Assembly (NCBI GenBank): GCA_028292405.1
Contig: JAQGMJ010000043.1
Location: 90,508 to 154,507, forward strand
DNA: 64,000 nucleotides
Direction: 5' to 3'
From: Betaproteobacteria bacterium
Lineage (GTDB): Bacteria; Pseudomonadota; Gammaproteobacteria; Burkholderiales; JAEUOS01
A program made the translations under genes and the position numbers. Below, in pieces: positions 35,101-43,288 of the stretch. Under the pieces are notes generated by a model that saw nothing but the letters and a program-made list of their open reading frames with translations, was not told the DNA's origin and did no database searches. The first letter of the stretch is position 1. Every line of letters starts with the position of its first letter.

Positions 35101-36154
35101 CACCGCGTCGGCCACCGCGCAGGCGCGCTTCACCGCGCGTCTGAAAAACCTGGTGATCCCGCCGGGCGATGCGTCTGCGGTCGACAATGCGTTCGACCGT
35201 GCCGCCGACGACCTGCCGGCGATCGACCTGACGGCCGAAAACTTCGAGGCCAACAACAAAAAGTTCGGCAAGCTCACCCTGCTGGCGGAAAACCAGGGCG
35301 GCGAGTGGGCCTTGCAAAAGGTCAGTCTGGACAATCCGGACGGCGTGCTCAACGGCTCCGGCGCCTGGCGGGTGCGCCAGCGCGGCGAGGCGAAGCGGCG
35401 TATCGACCTCAACTTCGACCTGGAGGCGAAAGACGTCGGCAAGCTGCTGGACCGCCTCGGTTTTGGCGGCGCCGTGCGCAACGGCAGCGGCAAGCTCGAG
35501 GGCAGGGTCGGCTGGGACGGCTCGCCGCTGTCGATCGACTATCCGAGCATGCGCGGCGATATCAAGTTGAACGTGAAAAAGGGGCAGTTCCTCAAGGTCG
35601 ATTCAAACGCCAGCAAGCTCCTGGGCCTGATGAGCCTGCAGGCGCTGCCGCAGCGCCTGACCGGGGACTTTCGCGACATTTTCTCCGATGGCTTCGCCTT
35701 CAACGAGGTGTCCGCCACCAGCGTCATCGACAAGGGCGTGCTGACGACAACGGACTTCAAGATGGCGAGCGTTTCCGCCGCCGCGCTGATGAGCGGCAGC
35801 GTTGACCTGGCCCGCGAAACCCAGAATCTCAAACTGGTGGTGCTGCCTGACCTGACGGGCGGCATGAGTTCGGCCATTCTCGTAGGTCTGGGCGTCGTCA
35901 ACCCCCTCGTCGGTCTCGGCACCTGGCTGGCACAGTTGGCGTTGAAAAGTCCGATCTCGAAAGTCTTTTCGCTCGAATACGCCGTCACCGGTACGTGGGC
36001 CAATCCCCAGGTGGTGCGGGTGCAGGCTTTGCGCGGTGGCGCCAAGAACGGCGGCCCCGAGGAAAGCGGCGACAATCCCACCCAGGGGGCGGCGCAGGTC
36101 GGGCCACCGGCCGGCGCGTCTTCAGCCGCGCAAACGCCCGGGTCTGGCGGATAA
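32108..36154 (+). CDS. yhdP: YhdP-family AsmA-like envelope protein
   Basis: A 1348-residue protein with one N-terminal transmembrane helix (LWGLFVVLEWLFWGVFFLFALSVLALRF, residues about 25-50) and a very long periplasmic part rich in beta repeats. It opens with YRPDIESALTRVLGAPVSIG, the AsmA-like entry domain. The C-terminal DUF3971/AsmA-like region has LNVKKGQFLKVDSNASKLLGLMSLQALPQRL. YhdP belongs with TamB and YdbH, which are thought to bridge inner and outer membrane as grooves for phospholipid transport. The ATG at 32108 has GAGGGG before it. It is followed by the amidase gene only 7 bases later. Confidence 0.92.
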   Translation: MNVIDEIDHEIEAVPPRVRRGLWGLFVVLEWLFWGVFFLFALSVLALRFVILPHVENYRPDIESALTRVLGAPVSIGAIAAGWQGLRPELDLADVKVLDANGRPALVLPSVSIAVSWWSVPRSALRLHELDVYGADLDIRRLKNGKLLIGGIELKSGTDEGGSDWILSQRRIAIRNSRLRWNDEMRNAPELVLDNISLALENNGQRHRFGLTADPPHGLASRLDIRADLHGRSLNELRAWEGEVYTDLAYIDLAAWRAWLDYPADVQAGAGGVRAWAGFRGDRLDHFTADVSLTKAAVRLRADLPVLELARVSGRLSAREIATGGLGFGFLRFGQKTVTGFEVSGKQVALATPAGLALTPADFSIKTTSAHEKEPQRVEMQANSLDLEILARLVEHLPLDAQVRNALQQYNPRGSIYDFRLAWNGQFSQPQSYTARGRFFNLALDAHEQLPGFSGLSGSVDANEKGGSMYLASKGVSLLLPAVFEDPKLDLDNLNAQAKWTFPNDRLELGLDNVAFSNADAAGTISGTYRAVPGTSGYVDLRGHLDRADAKRVYRYMPLSTGAHTRVWLKDAIDEGGADDVRLTLRGNLRDFPYLDRKLGLFRVAVKMRDIGLVYSEGWPRIEKIRGDLIFEGNSLELHTQSATTRGTKLTKVDVRIPDLSSHPHMLEVQGASEGTTAAFLDFVAVSPVDRYIDGFTQTLRGTGTGKLAIKLAMPIEESSKIKITGQYQFIAADLKLDDGLPQLGKVNGVLDFNEKGVTFKNLRGEALGGNFVLNGGSRGDGGMLLSAQGNFTAPGLRSWLTEPALAKVSGGAPWRAAINLRKRGSEITVDSTLAGVAVDLPAPFAKTAAEAMPMKIVKTSLPTRGEDEMAITIDRVGSMRLQRRPEGDTMVLARGAAGIGDTLPPLPRAGLAVNLAAPRIDVDEWKRRLFDAPAAPGAPARASAATTLNIAALNVRTETLSAYGRTLHQVKVSGGTDSGAWALNVSSKEVTGDINVRTASATAQARFTARLKNLVIPPGDASAVDNAFDRAADDLPAIDLTAENFEANNKKFGKLTLLAENQGGEWALQKVSLDNPDGVLNGSGAWRVRQRGEAKRRIDLNFDLEAKDVGKLLDRLGFGGAVRNGSGKLEGRVGWDGSPLSIDYPSMRGDIKLNVKKGQFLKVDSNASKLLGLMSLQALPQRLTGDFRDIFSDGFAFNEVSATSVIDKGVLTTTDFKMASVSAAALMSGSVDLARETQNLKLVVLPDLTGGMSSAILVGLGVVNPLVGLGTWLAQLALKSPISKVFSLEYAVTGTWANPQVVRVQALRGGAKNGGPEESGDNPTQGAAQVGPPAGASSAAQTPGSGG

Positions 36155-36161
36155 TAGGCGC

Positions 36162-36992
36162 ATGACAGAGCGCAAGTTCAGGATCGCGGGCATCCAGATG
36201 GTGTCCACGCCGGTGGTCGCCGAAAATCTCAAGGCGGCGGGCGAGTTGCTGGCGCGCGCGGCCGATGCCGGCGCGAAACTGGCGGCGCTGCCGGAGTATT
36301 TCTGCCTGCTCGGCATGAAGGACACCGACAAGCTGGCGGCGCGCGAGAGTTACGGCAGCGGGCCGATCCAGGATTTTTTGCGCGAGGCGGCGCAGCGCCA
36401 CAAGATGTGGATCGTCGGCGGCACCCTGCCGATCGACAGCGGCCTGCCGAACAAGATCCTCAACACCTCGCTGGTGTTCGACGCCAGCGGCGAGACCGTG
36501 GCGCGCTACGACAAGATCCACCTGTTCGGCTTTTCGCGCACGCACGCCGACGGCCGGCAGGAGCGCTACGACGAGGCGCGCACCATCGAGCACGGCAGCA
36601 ACGCGCCGGTGGCGCTGGATACGCCGTTCGGGCGCGTCGGGCTTTCGGTGTGCTACGACCTGCGCTTTCCCGAGTTGTATCGCCGTTATGTCGGCGCCGA
36701 CCTGATCCTGGTGCCTTCCGCTTTTACCGCCACCACCGGCCAGGCGCACTGGGAGCCGCTGCTGCGCGCCCGGGCGATCGAAAATCTCGCCTACGTGCTG
36801 GCGCCGGCGCAGGGCGGCACCCACGTGAACGGCCGCAGCACCCACGGGCACAGCATGATCGTCGACCCATGGGGCACGGTGCTGGACGAGCTGGCCAGCG
36901 GCGCCGGCGTGGTGACGGCGGAAGTCGATCTCGACCACCTTACCGAATGCCGCGAGGCCCTGCCCGCGCTGAAACACAAAACCCTGGCGTAA
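36162..36992 (+). CDS. Deaminated glutathione amidase (Nit1/YbeM-type nitrilase superfamily)
   Basis: A 276-residue nitrilase-fold hydrolase. The Glu-Lys-Cys triad is Glu45 (ALPEYFCLLG), Lys118 (RYDKIHLF) and Cys164 (SVCYDLRFPELYR). That last motif and the GGTHVNGRSTHGHSMIVDPWG stretch match the Nit1 group, which repairs deaminated glutathione formed by transaminase side reactions. It starts 7 bases after yhdP and leads towards tldD, the order yhdP-nit-tldD being common in proteobacteria. Confidence 0.9.
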   Translation: MTERKFRIAGIQMVSTPVVAENLKAAGELLARAADAGAKLAALPEYFCLLGMKDTDKLAARESYGSGPIQDFLREAAQRHKMWIVGGTLPIDSGLPNKILNTSLVFDASGETVARYDKIHLFGFSRTHADGRQERYDEARTIEHGSNAPVALDTPFGRVGLSVCYDLRFPELYRRYVGADLILVPSAFTATTGQAHWEPLLRARAIENLAYVLAPAQGGTHVNGRSTHGHSMIVDPWGTVLDELASGAGVVTAEVDLDHLTECREALPALKHKTLA

Positions 36993-37067
36993 GCGGCACT
37001 GGAAATTCACCGCTTTTAATCCTCCCCAGCGCCCCCACCTGTATTTGATCTTCCTCCGGAGTTTTCC

Positions 37068-38519
37068 ATGCAAGTCGTCTCCCCCGACATCGCCCACCTG
37101 GCCACCGCTGAATCCCTGCTGCTGACGCCCAACGGGCTGGACGCCGCCAAGCTCACCAGCGTGCTCGATTCGATGTTCCTGCGCAAGATCGACTACGCCG
37201 ACCTCTACTTTCAATATGTCCGTTCCGAGGGCTGGAGCCTGGAGGAGGGCATCGTCAAGTCGGGCAGCTTCAATATCGAGCAGGGCGTGGGCGTGCGCGC
37301 GGTGGCGGGTGAGAAAACGGCGTTCGCTTATTCGGATGCGATCACGCTGGCGGCGCTGAACGATGCCGCTGCCGCGACGGCGGCGATTGCGCGCCAAGGG
37401 CAGTCGAAGTCAGTGAAGTCGGGCACGGGCTCGGCGAAAAAGCTTTACGCGCCGCTGGACCCGCTGGCTTCCCTGCCGGCCGATGCCAAGGTGAAACTGC
37501 TGGAGCGCGTCGAGCAGATGGCGCGCGGCATCGACCCGCGCGTGACGCAGGTGATGGCTTCGCTCGGCGGAACCTATGAAGTGATCATGGTGGCGCGCAG
37601 CGACGGCCTGATGGCGGCCGACGTGCGTCCGCTGATCCGCATGTCGGTGCAGGTGATCACGGAAGAAAACGGCCGCCGCGAGTCCGGCAGCTACGGCGGC
37701 GGCGGTCGCTACGACTATGGTTATTTCACCGACGAGATCCTGCTGCAATACGCGCAGGAGGCGGTGCATGCCGCCGTCACCAACCTGAAGGCGCGCCCGG
37801 CGCCGGCCGGCACCATGAACGTGGTGCTGGGCAACGGCTGGCCCGGCATTCTGCTGCACGAGGCGGTGGGCCATGGGCTGGAAGGCGACTTCAACCGCAA
37901 GGGCTCATCTGCCTTCTCCGGGCGCATCGGCGAGCGCGTTGCCGCCAAGGGCGTCACCGTGGTCGACGACGGCACCATTGCCGACCGCCGCGGCTCGCTG
38001 AACATCGACGACGAAGGCAATGCCACCAACTGCACCACGCTGATTGAGGACGGTATCCTCAAGGGTTATATCCAGGATGCGCTCAACGCCCGCCTGATGA
38101 AAATGAAGCCCACCGGCAATGGCCGCCGCGAGTCCTTCGCGCACGTGCCGATGCCGCGCATGACCAACACCTAAATGCTGAACGGCGACAAGGACCCCGA
38201 AGAGATCATCAAGTCGGTGAAAAATGGCCTATACGCGAAGAATTTCGGCGGCGGCCAGGTCGACATCACCAGCGGCAAGTTCGTCTTCTCCGCCTCCGAG
38301 GCCTACATGATCGAGAACGGCAAGATCACCTACCCGGTGAAGGGCGCGACCCTGATCGGCAACGGCCCCGAATCGCTCAAGCGCGTCAAGATGATCGGCA
38401 ACGACATGAAGCTCGACTCCGGCGTCGGCACCTGCGGCAAGGAAGGCCAGAGCGTGCCGGTGGGCGTCGGCCAGCCGACCCTGCGCATCGACGGGTTGAC
38501 GGTAGGCGGCACCGCTTAA
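37068..38519 (+). pseudogene. tldD: Metalloprotease TldD, interrupted by an in-frame stop codon
   Basis: TldD with TldE forms a metalloprotease that trims small peptides such as antitoxins and microcin precursors. The first frame (37068-38174, 368 residues) has the zinc motif HEAVGH (His264, Glu265, His269). It ends at TAA 38172-38174, just after MPRMTNT. The next codon is ATG, and the same frame runs on to 38519 with the rest of the protein (NGDKDPEEI..., [19 protein letters not shown]). TldD proteins have Tyr between MTNT and ML, so TAC or TAT became TAA. Joined, the two parts give 483 residues, like E. coli TldD (481). The Cys in GTCGKEG, a zinc ligand, is in the cut-off part. Confidence 0.9.
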
Positions 38520-38534
38520 GGCGTTGCCGCGGCG

Positions 38535-39275
38535 ATGCGGGGCTCCCTCGTCGCCGCACTGCTGCTGTCGCTCGCTATTTCCGGGTGGGCGCAGCGTGCG
38601 CAGGCGGTCGAGTGCCGCGTACTGGATTTTCACGACAAGCGCTACACCGTCTGCGAAGTCGATCTGACGCAGGACAGGCTGCGCCTGTTTTTGCGCGACG
38701 GCCAGGGCAGTCCGTTCAAAGGCTTCGACAGCCTGAACCGCTCGCTTGCAATGCAAAAGGAACAACTCACGTTCGCGATGAACGCGGGCATGTATCACCC
38801 GGACTATTCCCCGGTGGGCCTGTTCGTCGCCGAAGGCGAAGAAGTTTCGCCCTTGAGCACGGCCTCCGGCGAAGGCAACTTTTTCCTCAAGCCCAATGGC
38901 GTGTTTTACGTCACCCAAGGCGGCGCCGGAATTCTCGAAACCAGCCGTTATGCGCAGCGCGGCGGGCCGGTGCTGCTGGCCACCCAGTCCGGCCCCTTGC
39001 TGTTGCAAGGCGGCGAAATCCATCCATGGTTCATTCCTGCTTCCGAGTCCCTGCGGGTGCGCAATGGCGTCGGCCTGCTGTCGCCGGCGCGAGTGGTGTT
39101 CGCCATCAGCGACAGCTCGGTGAATTTTTACGAATTCGCCCTATTGTTCCGCGATGCGCTGGGCTGCAGGGATGCCCTGTATCTGGACGGCAGCATCTCC
39201 AGCCTGTATTCGTCCCAGCTCGGGCGTAACGACAATCTGAAGCCGCTCGGGCCGATCATCGGAGTAACCCGCTAA
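38535..39275 (+). CDS. Phosphodiester glycosidase family protein (DUF2233)
   Basis: A 246-residue exported protein with a signal peptide (LVAALLLSLAISGWAQRAQA, cleavage near 24). The fold and motifs are those of the NAGPA/DUF2233 family: FAMNAGMYHPDYSPVGLFV, PNGVFYV, ATQSGPLLLQGG and DALYLDGSISSLYSSQLG. In eukaryotes the related enzyme uncovers mannose-6-phosphate by cleaving a phosphodiester-linked sugar. Bacterial members are likely cell-wall or polysaccharide phosphodiester glycosidases. It follows tldD by 15 bases and precedes a DUF962 gene by 9. Confidence 0.85.
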   Translation: MRGSLVAALLLSLAISGWAQRAQAVECRVLDFHDKRYTVCEVDLTQDRLRLFLRDGQGSPFKGFDSLNRSLAMQKEQLTFAMNAGMYHPDYSPVGLFVAEGEEVSPLSTASGEGNFFLKPNGVFYVTQGGAGILETSRYAQRGGPVLLATQSGPLLLQGGEIHPWFIPASESLRVRNGVGLLSPARVVFAISDSSVNFYEFALLFRDALGCRDALYLDGSISSLYSSQLGRNDNLKPLGPIIGVTR

Positions 39276-39284
39276 GCTTGCGTC

Positions 39285-39617
39285 ATGAACCAACGTTTTG
39301 ACGACTTCGACGCGTACTGGCTGCCCTACCTGGCTGCGCATTCGCGACCGGCCACGCGCGCCTGCCACTACGTCGCCACCGTGGTTGGGCTGGCGGGCGG
39401 CTTGCTGCTTTCGCTATTCGTCGTCTGGTGGGGGCTGCTCGCGCTGGGCGGCGCCTGCTATGCGCTGGCATTGGCCAGTCACCCGCTGTTGCAGGGCAAC
39501 CGGCCGTTTGCGCGGCAGCCCGTGTGGGGCTTGCTGTGCGATTTCAGGATGCTCGGACTGGCGCTTACCGGCGGTTTGCGCGCCGAACTGGCGCGCACCG
39601 GCACTGCTGCTGTCTAG
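39285..39617 (+). CDS. Mpo1-like (DUF962) membrane protein
   Basis: A 110-residue inner-membrane protein with three helices. The family elements are F-x-x-YWLPYLAAHSRPATRACHYVATVVGL (two conserved His) and a second His in ASHPLLQGNRPFARQPVWGLLCDFRML. Yeast Mpo1 in this family is an Fe-dependent dioxygenase acting on 2-hydroxy fatty acids. Bacterial short forms keep the histidines, but their activity is untested. It probably shares a transcript with the DUF2233 gene. Its stop overlaps the end of the convergent Bug gene. Confidence 0.8.
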   Translation: MNQRFDDFDAYWLPYLAAHSRPATRACHYVATVVGLAGGLLLSLFVVWWGLLALGGACYALALASHPLLQGNRPFARQPVWGLLCDFRMLGLALTGGLRAELARTGTAAV

Positions 39618-40597
39618 TCCACCTTCGCGCCGCTGACCTTGACGATGCCGGCCCACAGCTTGGCCTGCTGGTCGAGGAATTTTCGGGTTTCCTCCTGCGT
39701 CATGTCGAGCGGTTCGCCGCCTTCGGCGGCCAGGCGGTCGGCCACGGCGGGCGATTTCATCGCCGCGCGCAGGGCCTCGGAAAGCTTGGCGATAACGGGC
39801 GCGGGCACCTTGGCCTGGGTGAACAGGCCGTACCACTGCGTGGCTTCGTAGCCGGGCACGCCGGATTCCGCGATGGTCGGCAAGTTGGGCAGCAGCTTCA
39901 GGCGCTTCGGGCTGGCGGTGGCGAGCACGCGCAGGCGCCCGGATTCCATGTAAGGCTTGACCGGCAGCAGGCCGGTGATGGTCATCTGCACCTGGCCGCC
40001 CATCAGGTCGGTGAGCGAAGGCGAGGTGCCCTTGTAGGGCACATGGACGATGTTGACGCCGGCCATGTTCTTGAAATGCTCGACCGCCAGGTGCGCGGCG
40101 CTGCCGTTGCCGCCGGAACCATAGGAGAGTTTCCCCGGCTCTTTTTTCGCCAGGGCGATCAATTCCTGCGTGTTTTTCACCGGCAGGTCCTTGTTCACCA
40201 CCAGCACGTTGGGGATCATGGCGATCATGCCGATCGGCGCGAAATCGGTCTGCGGGTTGTAGGGCAGCTTGCTGTAGAGCGCCGGGTTGATGCTGAAGGT
40301 GCCGACGTGGCCGATGACGATGGTGTAGCCGTCGGGCGCCGACTTGGCGGCGATGTCCAGGCCGATATTGCCGCCGGCGCCGCCATGGTTCTCGATCACC
40401 ATCGAGGTCTTCAGGGTTTCGCCCAGGTTCTGGCCGACCAGGCGGGCGATGATGTCGTTGCTGCCGCCGGGCACGTAGGGGACGATGAACTTGACCGGAT
40501 GGTCGGGATAGCGGTCCTGCGCGAGCGCGGGCTGGGCTGCGGCGGCAAGGACGGCGATGGCCAGGCAGGCGTGGCGGGCGAGGGAAAAGGACTTCAT
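39614..40597 (-). CDS. Bug/TctC-family substrate-binding protein
   Basis: A 327-residue periplasmic binding protein with a signal peptide (ACLAIAVLAAAAQPALAQ, cleavage near 26). The Bug core is complete: YPDHPVKFIVPYVPGGSNDIIARLVGQ, ENHGGAGGNIGLDIAAKSAPDGYT, VPYKGTSPSLTDLMGGQVQ and TIAESGVPGYEATQWYG. GGAG precedes the ATG at 40597 by 8 bases. It lies downstream of the LysR gene on the same strand, next to a catabolic cluster with its own Bug protein. Two receptors may therefore serve one pathway. The ligand is unknown. Confidence 0.92.
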   Translation of the reverse strand: MKSFSLARHACLAIAVLAAAAQPALAQDRYPDHPVKFIVPYVPGGSNDIIARLVGQNLGETLKTSMVIENHGGAGGNIGLDIAAKSAPDGYTIVIGHVGTFSINPALYSKLPYNPQTDFAPIGMIAMIPNVLVVNKDLPVKNTQELIALAKKEPGKLSYGSGGNGSAAHLAVEHFKNMAGVNIVHVPYKGTSPSLTDLMGGQVQMTITGLLPVKPYMESGRLRVLATASPKRLKLLPNLPTIAESGVPGYEATQWYGLFTQAKVPAPVIAKLSEALRAAMKSPAVADRLAAEGGEPLDMTQEETRKFLDQQAKLWAGIVKVSGAKVD

Positions 40598-40704
40598 GAG
40601 AGTGTCTCCGTTGTAAGGGCCGGTCTGTTGCGCCGGGCGCCGAAAACCATAAGCTGCGGCGCGTATGGGGTCATCGATGATGGCTTGTGCGTTTGCCGTC
40701 TTTT

Positions 40705-41685
40705 TCAGGTGCTGCGTTTGCGCCGGGCGCGGGCCGGGGCGGCGGCGCGCACGCGCTTGGCCACCGGCTCGCGCGCCTGGGTTTCCGACAATTCGGACTT
40801 GATCAGCGCGATGGTGTGGCGCGCCAGGCTGCTCAAGGGGCGCTGCGCGGCGGTGGCAATCACCAGCGGCGTGCTGATGGCCGGTGAGACGATGCGCGCG
40901 GCCGCCAGGGGGCGGGTGGCCTGGTAACCCTGCAGCGCATCGCGGGTCAGCACGGCATAGCCGAAGCCGCGCTCGACCAGGTCGAGCACCGCGGCAATCG
41001 AATCGATTTCCAGCGCCACGGTGAGCTTGACGTCGTGGCGGGCGCATTCGGCCTCGATCAGGTTGCGAAACACGTTGGGACGGCTGGGGATGATCAGCGG
41101 GTATTGCGCCAGTTCGGCCACGCGCACGCTGGCGGGCAGGCGCACGCGGCTGTTCTTGCGCTCGGCCGCGGCGCCGATCAGATACATCTCGCTCATGCGC
41201 ACGCGCTCGTACTCGAGCTGCGGGTTGACCGGCGGGTTGTACAACAGGGCGACATCCAGGCGTCCGAGCAGCAGCCACTCCTGCATCGCGGCGGACAGGC
41301 CCTCGACGATGCCGATGGAAGCCTGCGCATAGCGCTCGCGAAACTGCTCGACCAAGCGCACCGTGAGCATTTTGCCGATCGACGGCGGCAGGCCCACCAC
41401 TACCTTGCCCACCGGCGTGGCTTCGCGGTCGCGCAACTCCTGGCGCGCCAGTTCCACCTGGTGCAAAATGCCGCGGCCATGCTCCAGCAGACGGCGCCCG
41501 CTTTCGGTCGGGGTGACGCCGCGGCCGTTGCGATACAGCAGGTGCTGCTGCAGTTCGATTTCAAGCTGGCGTACCTGGCGCGACAGCACCGGCTGCGACA
41601 TGTCGAGGGTGGCGGCAGCCTTGGTGAAGCTGCCGAGCTCGGCGACGCGGATAAACCACTCCAGTTGCTTCAGGTCCATGGACAT
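40705..41685 (-). CDS. LysR-family transcriptional regulator
   Basis: A 326-residue LysR regulator. The N-terminal HTH is standard (FIRVAELGSFTKAAATLDMSQPVLSRQVRQLEIEL, residues about 10-45), followed by the periplasmic-binding-like effector domain. The C-terminus ends in a basic Arg/Ala tail (AKRVRAAAPARARRKRST). It is divergent from the GalB-like gene, with 222 bases between them that hold a TTGAA-N11-TTCAA box. It therefore probably activates the catabolic cluster in response to a pathway intermediate. An alternative ATG lies two codons in. Confidence 0.9.
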   Translation of the reverse strand: MSMDLKQLEWFIRVAELGSFTKAAATLDMSQPVLSRQVRQLEIELQQHLLYRNGRGVTPTESGRRLLEHGRGILHQVELARQELRDREATPVGKVVVGLPPSIGKMLTVRLVEQFRERYAQASIGIVEGLSAAMQEWLLLGRLDVALLYNPPVNPQLEYERVRMSEMYLIGAAAERKNSRVRLPASVRVAELAQYPLIIPSRPNVFRNLIEAECARHDVKLTVALEIDSIAAVLDLVERGFGYAVLTRDALQGYQATRPLAAARIVSPAISTPLVIATAAQRPLSSLARHTIALIKSELSETQAREPVAKRVRAAAPARARRKRST

Positions 41686-41770
41686 GGGGCCGGATGATCG
41701 ATGCTCCTGTCAAGCGAAGCAAGCGCGGCGGCCGTAAAGCTGATATGTAGAATCAGCATAGCAGATAGTT

Positions 41771-41791
41771 TTGAAATGTGGTTTTATTCAA
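41771..41791 (+). promoter_or_regulatory. LysR-type binding box TTGAA-N11-TTCAA
   Basis: A perfect T-N11-A type inverted repeat (TTGAA at 41771-41775, TTCAA at 41787-41791), with a further TTTGA-GGT-TCAAA palindrome at 41796-41808. It lies between the divergent LysR and galB-like genes, where a LysR activator would bind. Confidence 0.6.
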
Positions 41792-41907
41792 GACATTTGA
41801 GGTTCAAAATAGCGGTCTACAGTGCCGTCCAGCGCCTTTTTCAGCCATGGCGCGGCAAAAAACAAACCCGCATCGATTTACTTCCAGGTCTTCCAGGAGA
41901 GAACAGC

Positions 41908-42636
41908 ATGTCCAGCAAAACAGCAGTGGTGGTGTCGGCCCATTCCGCCGACTTCGTCTGGCGCGCGGGTGGCGCCATCGCCCTCTACGCCAAGCGCGGC
42001 TGGCGGGTGAAGGTGGTCTGCCTGTCTTTCGGCGAGCGCGGCGAGTCCGCCAAGTTGTGGCGCCAGCCCGGCATGACCATGGACAAGGTCAAGGCCGACC
42101 GCAAGGCGGAAGCCACCAGGGCCGCCGACCTGCTGGGCGCGGAAATTGAATTCTTCGACGTTGGCGACTACCCGATGCGCGTCTCCGACGAGGCGCTGTT
42201 CCGCCTGGTCGACATCTACCGCGAAATGCAGCCCGAGTTCATCCTTTCCCACTCGCTCGAAGACCCGTACAACTTCGATCACCCGCTCACCGCCAGCATC
42301 GCCCAGGAAGCGCGGGTAACGGCGCAGGCGCACGGCCACAAGCCGGAGACCAAGGTATTGGGCGCGCCGCCGGTGTTCCTGTTCGAGCCGCACCAGACCG
42401 AGATGTGCAACTGGAAGCCGCAGGTCTACATCGATATCAGCGAAGTGTGGGAAACCAAACGCAAGGCGTTTGAACTGATGGCCGCGCAGGAATACCTGTG
42501 GGACTATTACACCCGCGTCGCGCTGCAGCGCGGTCTGCAGGCCTCGCGCAATGCCAACACCGCCGAAGGCAAGAAAATCGTCTATGCCGAGGCGTACCAG
42601 CGTATCTTCCCGCAGGTGGTGAGCGAACTGGCGTAA
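41908..42636 (+). CDS. galB: 4-oxalomesaconate hydratase-like PIG-L family protein (GalB type)
   Basis: A 242-residue zinc hydrolase-fold protein of the PIG-L/LmbE family. The metal site is HSAD (His12, Asp15) in VVSAHSADFVWRAGGA, plus a later His in DPYNFDHPLTASI. CLSFGERGESAKLWRQPGMT closely resembles P. putida GalB, which hydrates 4-oxalomesaconate in gallate and protocatechuate meta-cleavage. A LigI-type lactonase in the same run makes 4-oxalomesaconate, so the assignment fits its context. AGGAGAG lies 7 bases before the ATG at 41908. An N-acetylglucosamine deacetylase is less likely. Confidence 0.8.
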   Translation: MSSKTAVVVSAHSADFVWRAGGAIALYAKRGWRVKVVCLSFGERGESAKLWRQPGMTMDKVKADRKAEATRAADLLGAEIEFFDVGDYPMRVSDEALFRLVDIYREMQPEFILSHSLEDPYNFDHPLTASIAQEARVTAQAHGHKPETKVLGAPPVFLFEPHQTEMCNWKPQVYIDISEVWETKRKAFELMAAQEYLWDYYTRVALQRGLQASRNANTAEGKKIVYAEAYQRIFPQVVSELA

Positions 42637-42684
42637 TGGCGGGGCCGGCGCCAGCGGGCGCCGGCGTCAAAGGTGGAGACAGAC

Positions 42685-43260
42685 ATGGCGATCGACGTCG
42701 AAAAAATCAGGGCGATGGCGCCGCCCGCGGGCGGCCCGTTCAAGGTGCAAAAGATCGGCCATGTGGTGCTCAACGTGGTCGACCTCGAACGCTCGGCGGC
42801 CTTCTATACCGGCGTGCTGGGTTTTCGCATTTCCGATGTTTATCCCGAGACGATGATGCGCGGCGGCATGGTGTTCATGCGCTGCAATGCCGACCATCAC
42901 GGCGTGGCCCTGGTGGGCTCGGCGCGCACCGAATCGAATCGCACCGACCTCAACCATCTCGCCTTCGAAGTCGCCTCGCTGGACGAGGTGCTGCTGGCGC
43001 GCGAGCACTTGCAAAAGCACGGCGTGCGCATGGTGTTCAACGGCCGGCGCCGCGCCGGCTGCCAGGTGGCGGTGGAGTTTCTCGACCCCGACGGCCATCA
43101 CCTCGAAATCTACTGGGGCCTGGACCAGATCGGCAGCGATGGCAATATTCGGCCGCCGGAACAATGGCGTGAACACAAAAGCCTGGAGGACGCGGTAGCG
43201 GACGCGCCTGTCGGGCAAGACACCAGCCTGAGAAATCCGGCACTGTTGAAACCGCGCTGA
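42685..43260 (+). CDS. VOC-family metalloenzyme (glyoxalase/extradiol dioxygenase fold)
   Basis: A 191-residue vicinal-oxygen-chelate protein with two beta-alpha-beta-beta-beta modules. A full metal triad is visible: His26 (KIGHVVLNV), His91 (LNHLAFEV) and Glu141 (HHLEIYWG). It could be a ring-cleaving dioxygenase, an isomerase or a lyase. In a cluster with GalB and LigI, a ring-cleavage or accessory role is plausible, but the sequence does not match the usual protocatechuate 4,5-dioxygenase (LigAB). The start at 42685 has GGAG 6 bases upstream. Confidence 0.8.
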   Translation: MAIDVEKIRAMAPPAGGPFKVQKIGHVVLNVVDLERSAAFYTGVLGFRISDVYPETMMRGGMVFMRCNADHHGVALVGSARTESNRTDLNHLAFEVASLDEVLLAREHLQKHGVRMVFNGRRRAGCQVAVEFLDPDGHHLEIYWGLDQIGSDGNIRPPEQWREHKSLEDAVADAPVGQDTSLRNPALLKPR

Positions 43261-43288
43261 CCCAAACGCGGCATAAAAAGGAGAAGGC

